This document shows positions 15,662 to 18,587 of a stretch of 18,587 nucleotides of DNA, piece after piece. The first letter of the stretch is position 1. The number at the start of each line of letters is the position of its first letter. The DNA is from DAOVGU01 sp030637775 [NCBI: bacterium] (GTDB lineage Bacteria; Ratteibacteria; UBA8468). Under the pieces are notes generated by a model that did no database searches, was not told the origin of the DNA, and saw nothing but the letters and a program-made list of their open reading frames with translations. The stretch is from the NCBI GenBank assembly GCA_030637775.1, contig DAOWFY010000167.1, positions 1-18,587 on the forward strand. The letters are read 5' to 3'. Both the position numbers and the translations under genes were made by a program.

Positions 15662-16657
15662 ATGAAGAAGGTAAAGGTTATTCATTTAGGGGTAGGAGGC
15701 AGAGGTGTCTGGCCAATAAACCTATTTAAGGAAAGGGAAGATTTTGTCTCGGTAGCCTATGTAGATGTGAACAAGGAGGCGATGGAGAAGACTACTGCTA
15801 TCTCCGGTCTTTCTCCCGAGAAATGCTTTCCTACTTTGGAAGAGGCATTAGAAAAGGTTGAAGCAGATAGCGTATTTATCATTACTCCTCCGCAGTTACA
15901 CAGCAAGCAATGTCTGCAGGCAGTGGAGGCGGGTAAACATATCCTGGTGGAAAAGCCCTTTACCCTGTCCTTGAAGGAAGCAAAAGATATTGTCCGCAAA
16001 GCAGAAGAAAAAGGACTAAAGGTCGTTGTGGCGCAAAATGCTCGTTATTCACCGCTTCATAAAAAATTGGGCAGTTTAATTAAAGAAGAGGTTTACGGAA
16101 AACCTTCCTTTGGTCTACAGGTAAATCTTTCCTGGCGTCCAGGGGTTCATCATTCAGGGAAGGGCAGACATTCCTACCTCTGGGAAAGGAGTGTCCATGA
16201 TTTCGATACTATTCGCTCATTCTTTAAGAGTCAGCCAAAAAGGGTCTGGGGGTACAGTTTTAACCCTTCCTGGAGTCCTTATGAACATGGGGCTTGTAAC
16301 TACACCTGGATAGAGTTCGAAGATGGTCTTATTTTTGGTGTTATGGCTGGCTTTGCGGCTCATGGTAGAAAAAATCTTCTGCAGATTGAATGTGAAAATG
16401 GCTCCTTAGAGGTTATTGCCGGTCAAATTCATCTCAGAAGACCAGAGGCAACCGAAGATGAAATTTTGCCCGTAGCGGAAGGAGAACCAGCAGAATCAAT
16501 CCTTTTGGATGGATTTTATAAGTACATCACGGAAGGGGTTGAGCCTCCTTTCAGTGGCAGAGAGAATCTAAAGACCATTGCATTGGTGGAGGCTTCTGGC
16601 ATTGCCTCAGACGAAGGAAAGATTATCGAGGTTTCCGAGGATTTAGGCCTTCTTTAA
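15662..16657 (+). CDS. Gfo/Idh/MocA family oxidoreductase
   Basis: This is an NAD(P)-dependent sugar dehydrogenase of 331 residues. The Rossmann domain begins IHLGVGGRG (about 7-15), has an acidic residue at Asp35 at the end of the second strand, which favours NAD(H), and carries the family's EKP motif at 97-99 (ILVEKPFTLS). The C-terminal domain has SVHDFDTIRSF, which fits the catalytic Asp/His helix. Substrates in this family range from inositols to uronates and amino sugars, so a precise call is not possible. Directly behind uxaE, a uronate or keto-uronate reductase/dehydrogenase is an attractive guess. GGAGGG at 15650-15655 supports ATG 15662. Its last 15 bases overlap the end of the convergent radical SAM gene, so no intrinsic terminator separates the two. 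Confidence 0.9.
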   Translation: MKKVKVIHLGVGGRGVWPINLFKEREDFVSVAYVDVNKEAMEKTTAISGLSPEKCFPTLEEALEKVEADSVFIITPPQLHSKQCLQAVEAGKHILVEKPFTLSLKEAKDIVRKAEEKGLKVVVAQNARYSPLHKKLGSLIKEEVYGKPSFGLQVNLSWRPGVHHSGKGRHSYLWERSVHDFDTIRSFFKSQPKRVWGYSFNPSWSPYEHGACNYTWIEFEDGLIFGVMAGFAAHGRKNLLQIECENGSLEVIAGQIHLRRPEATEDEILPVAEGEPAESILLDGFYKYITEGVEPPFSGRENLKTIALVEASGIASDEGKIIEVSEDLGLL

Positions 16658-18100
16658 ATATTCCTTCTCCCAGATGGGGTCGGTTAATTCTCTATATCTT
16701 CGGTTATACTCAGGCATCTCTCCTTTTTCGATAAAAGAGAGATAGGTTCTTGCTCCTTCGTCTACTGGCCGGGCATTTACCTCTCTCATGGTATTATAGA
16801 AAACTTCAGAATTGTCTCGGATAGGACAGGGAGCCAGTAAATTACCGCATTTCTCACGGGGTTGGTCTAACCAGTAAGAAGAATGCCATTCCCGTATGCG
16901 AGAGAAAAGAGGAGACTTAATTACATCGGTAAGGGTTTCTCCTCTTTCATAAACCTGGTAAATGTTGCCGTAGTTTTTGTCAGCAAAGGGTATAAAGACG
17001 CAAGGGGTAATGGTGCCATCCCACATAATATAAAAATAACCTCCTCCCCGGGCAGCGGCCATACAGCCATCGGAGGCGGTACCTGAATTCCAGAAGTCGG
17101 CAATAAATATCTTATCCTCGGTTACCTTCTTCCAGATTCTTCTGTACATCTGCACTCTTTGTTCCGGAGTAACCATTAAATCCATCGAAGGGCTTCTCCC
17201 AATAGGCATATACTGGAAATACCAGCCGTAAAAGGTGCCTTTTTCCTTAAAGAAAAAATCTACAAATTTATCGGAGAGGAGAATATCGGCATTATGTGCG
17301 CAAGGTGTTACCGAAATACCGAACATTACTCCGGACTCTTTTAGATTGTCCATTGCGGCCATTATTTTCTTAAAAGTTCCTTTTCCTCTGCGCTCATCAG
17401 TCTCTTTTTCAAACCCCTCTACGGAAATAGCGGGAGTAAAATTACCCAATCCACCTAACTGCTTAGCCCTTTCCTTATTTATTAAGGTGCCGTTGGTATA
17501 GGCCATAAAGTAAGCATCCTGGTGCTTAGCTAAAATATCGATTAAAGTTTTGTTTTTGTCTTTATACATAAAAGGTTCTCCTCCAGAGATGACAAAGAAA
17601 TGGGCGGCAAATTCCTTTTTCATATCGGTAATTATTCGGTCAAAAATCTCATAATCTAAGGTATGTCTGGTATAAACATCCCCGGCATAACAACCTTTGC
17701 ATTTCAGGTTACAGACATTGGTGGGAGCGATAGCGATGAGACCGGGTGGTCTAAAATCGTGATCTTCCTTAAATTCTCTTCGAGTATGCATACCCTCCAC
17801 AAAAATTTTGGAAAGGAACACATAGGTCAATTTTCTGACACACTCTTTTGATATACTGCTGGAAGAAAGAGCTCGATCTATAGAATTAAGAAGGGCTCTT
17901 CCCATATAAAACCTATCTTCCTTAGCCTTTTCTGGCCGCTCTGGTCCTTTAAGAGACATCTTATAGGTAGCCTTTTCAATCGCCTTTATCAATGTTCTTC
18001 TTGTCCGGGAGTTTCTAAAACCCATATTTACTATGTAAGTGATAAACTTAGAAGGACTGCTTTTCTCCATAATATTAAATACTTTTTCCTCTAAATTCAT
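16643..18100 (-). CDS. Radical SAM/SPASM-type protein
   Basis: The 485-residue protein binds a radical-SAM 4Fe-4S cluster through Cys130, Cys134 and Cys137 (VCNLKCKGCYAG) and has the SAM-binding SGGEPF at 172-177. The C-terminal part has further conserved cysteines (Cys346, Cys367, Cys418, Cys425), with WDGTITPC and APCPIRDN, which fit an auxiliary-cluster SPASM/twitch region. About 120 residues precede the core, an extension larger than in simple activators. Relatives mature peptides or modify small substrates, and the usual database label of PqqA peptide cyclase would be unreliable here. I see no precursor peptide gene next to it. It starts within the stop of the 61-residue upstream gene (ATGA overlap), so the two are probably made together. 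The substrate is unknown. Confidence 0.88.
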   Translation of the reverse strand: MNLEEKVFNIMEKSSPSKFITYIVNMGFRNSRTRRTLIKAIEKATYKMSLKGPERPEKAKEDRFYMGRALLNSIDRALSSSSISKECVRKLTYVFLSKIFVEGMHTRREFKEDHDFRPPGLIAIAPTNVCNLKCKGCYAGDVYTRHTLDYEIFDRIITDMKKEFAAHFFVISGGEPFMYKDKNKTLIDILAKHQDAYFMAYTNGTLINKERAKQLGGLGNFTPAISVEGFEKETDERRGKGTFKKIMAAMDNLKESGVMFGISVTPCAHNADILLSDKFVDFFFKEKGTFYGWYFQYMPIGRSPSMDLMVTPEQRVQMYRRIWKKVTEDKIFIADFWNSGTASDGCMAAARGGGYFYIMWDGTITPCVFIPFADKNYGNIYQVYERGETLTDVIKSPLFSRIREWHSSYWLDQPREKCGNLLAPCPIRDNSEVFYNTMREVNARPVDEGARTYLSFIEKGEMPEYNRRYRELTDPIWEKEYLKKA

Positions 18101-18282
18101 TTTCTCTCTTTCTCCCCTCTCTCCATTTTCTCTGGCATAGCAATATGATCAGTAATCTCTATCTCCTTACCATCTTTGATTGTCTTTCTCGTCTTAAAGG
18201 GGTCCCCGTCTAAATGTACCCATCCCTTATCTTTGGTAAGTTTTAGAGGTTCCCCACACCAATGACAAATGAATTTTCCCAT
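18097..18282 (-). CDS. Small CxxC/His putative zinc-binding protein
   Basis: This 61-residue protein has Cys6-x2-Cys9 (ICHWCGEPL), His23 in GWVHLDG and His46 in ITDHIAMP. The spacing suggests a single zinc site made by two Cys and two His. The C-terminal tail is highly charged (EKMERGEKERK). It has no signal peptide and no recognisable enzyme domain, and I know no assigned function. Its stop overlaps the start of the radical SAM gene by four bases, which points to a shared role, for example as a small partner, or simply to a shared transcript. ATG 18280-18282 is preceded by a modest purine-rich site (GTGAAAG). Its being a real gene rests on the motif and the tight coupling. Confidence 0.75.
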   Translation of the reverse strand: MGKFICHWCGEPLKLTKDKGWVHLDGDPFKTRKTIKDGKEIEITDHIAMPEKMERGEKERK

Positions 18283-18312
18283 CTTTCACTTAGAATTCCA
18301 AAAGCCAAAAAA

Positions 18313-18336
18313 CTTCGCTATACGAACTATTTAGTT
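18313..18336 (-). promoter_or_regulatory. Overlapping palindromes upstream of the CxxC protein, possible operator
   Basis: The gap between the MarR-type gene and the CxxC gene holds two small inverted repeats. TTCG-CTATA-CGAA is at 18313-18325 and AACTA-TT-TAGTT at 18325-18336; they share one base. Paired dyads of this size beside a MarR gene are the kind of site such dimers bind. On the - strand the first one covers a TATAG element that might be part of a -10 box, but I cannot find a convincing -35. No experimental support is available. Confidence 0.35.
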
Positions 18337-18358
18337 AAAAAAATTATGCCCTTTGGGC
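18337..18358 (-). terminator. Candidate intrinsic terminator at the end of the MarR-type gene
   Basis: Read on the - strand, GCCC-AAA-GGGC (18358-18348) forms a short GC hairpin overlapping the last codons. After four bases it is followed by seven T (18343-18337). The stem is only four pairs, so termination may be partial. If it works, the CxxC and radical SAM genes need their own promoter in the following 54 bases. Confidence 0.4.
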
Positions 18359-18587
18359 CTCTGTTCTCTCCCCAACCCGGGATACTACTTTCAATATGCT
18401 AATCAGAGCGCCTCGATCGTGTTGAGTCAATTTTTCCAAAACAACAGCAACTTGTCTTTGCTTTTTTACATTTATCTTTTTGAGAATCTCTAACCCTGTA
18501 TTTGCCAAATCAACCCAGACTACACGGCGATCCTTCATATCTTTCTTTCTCCTAATAAAATGCCTTTTTGTTAGGCGATTTACCAAT
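18344..18587 (-). CDS. MarR-family transcriptional regulator, C-terminal part (5' end outside window)
   Basis: About 80 residues are visible and the gene runs off the window. The segment LTKRHFIRRKKDMKDRRVVWVDLANTGLEIL matches the end of the recognition helix, the wing with its D-x-x-DRR-x-V motif, and the start of the dimerisation helices of MarR regulators. The remaining part, with KLTQHDRGALISILKVVSRV, fits the C-terminal dimer helix. The TTG at 18586 is internal, not the real start. MarR proteins usually repress nearby genes and respond to small aromatic or oxidant ligands; the ligand-binding and first DNA-contact parts are outside the window. It precedes the CxxC and radical SAM genes on the same strand, so those are its most likely local targets. 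Confidence 0.8.
   Translation of the reverse strand, partial: LVNRLTKRHFIRRKKDMKDRRVVWVDLANTGLEILKKINVKKQRQVAVVLEKLTQHDRGALISILKVVSRVGERTEAQRA

Overview
The window is a densely packed stretch of bacterial chromosome of moderate to low GC with almost no intergenic space; no stretch over 300 bases lacks a gene. FtsA and FtsZ show that it is bacterial. An sn-glycerol-1-phosphate dehydrogenase follows, then a long string of carbohydrate genes (UxaE, a GH63-like glycosidase, a PmoA/DUF6807 protein, a Gfo/Idh/MocA oxidoreductase), and a radical SAM/SPASM gene. This mix resembles uncultured heterotrophic candidate-phylum bacteria such as Omnitrophota- or Aerophobota-like lineages. That placement is an impression from gene content; nothing in the window fixes the phylum. 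There are no RNA genes, CRISPR arrays, insertion sequences or long repeats that I can see.

Layout. Positions 2-16657 hold sixteen genes, all on the + strand, mostly overlapping or separated by a few bases, so they may form one long transcription unit or a few. It starts with the end of ftsA and complete ftsZ (division). Next comes a glycerol-phosphate block: glycerol-1-phosphate dehydrogenase, a glycerophosphodiesterase-like protein (GDPD1) with an altered metal-ligand position, a UroD-superfamily protein, a nitrilase-superfamily amidohydrolase, a HAD phosphatase and a second glycerophosphodiesterase (GDPD2) with all motifs intact. After these come an aldo-keto-reductase-like gene of clearly higher GC than its flanks, a GlcD-type FAD dehydrogenase and an Eis-like acetyltransferase. 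The last part is a sugar/uronate block: a TIM-barrel sugar epimerase, a GH63/MGH1-like glycosidase, a PmoA-like protein, tagaturonate epimerase UxaE and a Gfo/Idh/MocA dehydrogenase. Positions 16643-18587 are on the - strand: a truncated MarR-type regulator at the window edge, a 61-residue CxxC/His protein, and a radical SAM/SPASM enzyme whose 3' end overlaps the last + strand gene by 15 bp.

Two adjacent genes are each broken by a single-base frameshift: the nitrilase near 5501 and the HAD phosphatase near 5887-5897. Each reads through to a full-length family member once one base is corrected. The HAD protein also has DxH instead of DxD in motif I. This is either recent decay or an assembly error, and it affects how the pathway should be read.

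Working model (inference). The + strand genes look suited to taking apart small glycosides and glycerophosphodiesters, for example lipid head groups or compatible solutes containing a uronic acid or glycerol. The glycosidase and diesterases would release sugar/uronate and glycerol phosphate. UxaE, the epimerase and the dehydrogenases would process the sugars, and the G1P dehydrogenase would link glycerol-1-phosphate to DHAP. No transporter, UxaC, KdgK or KdgA is visible, so any pathway is incomplete within the window.
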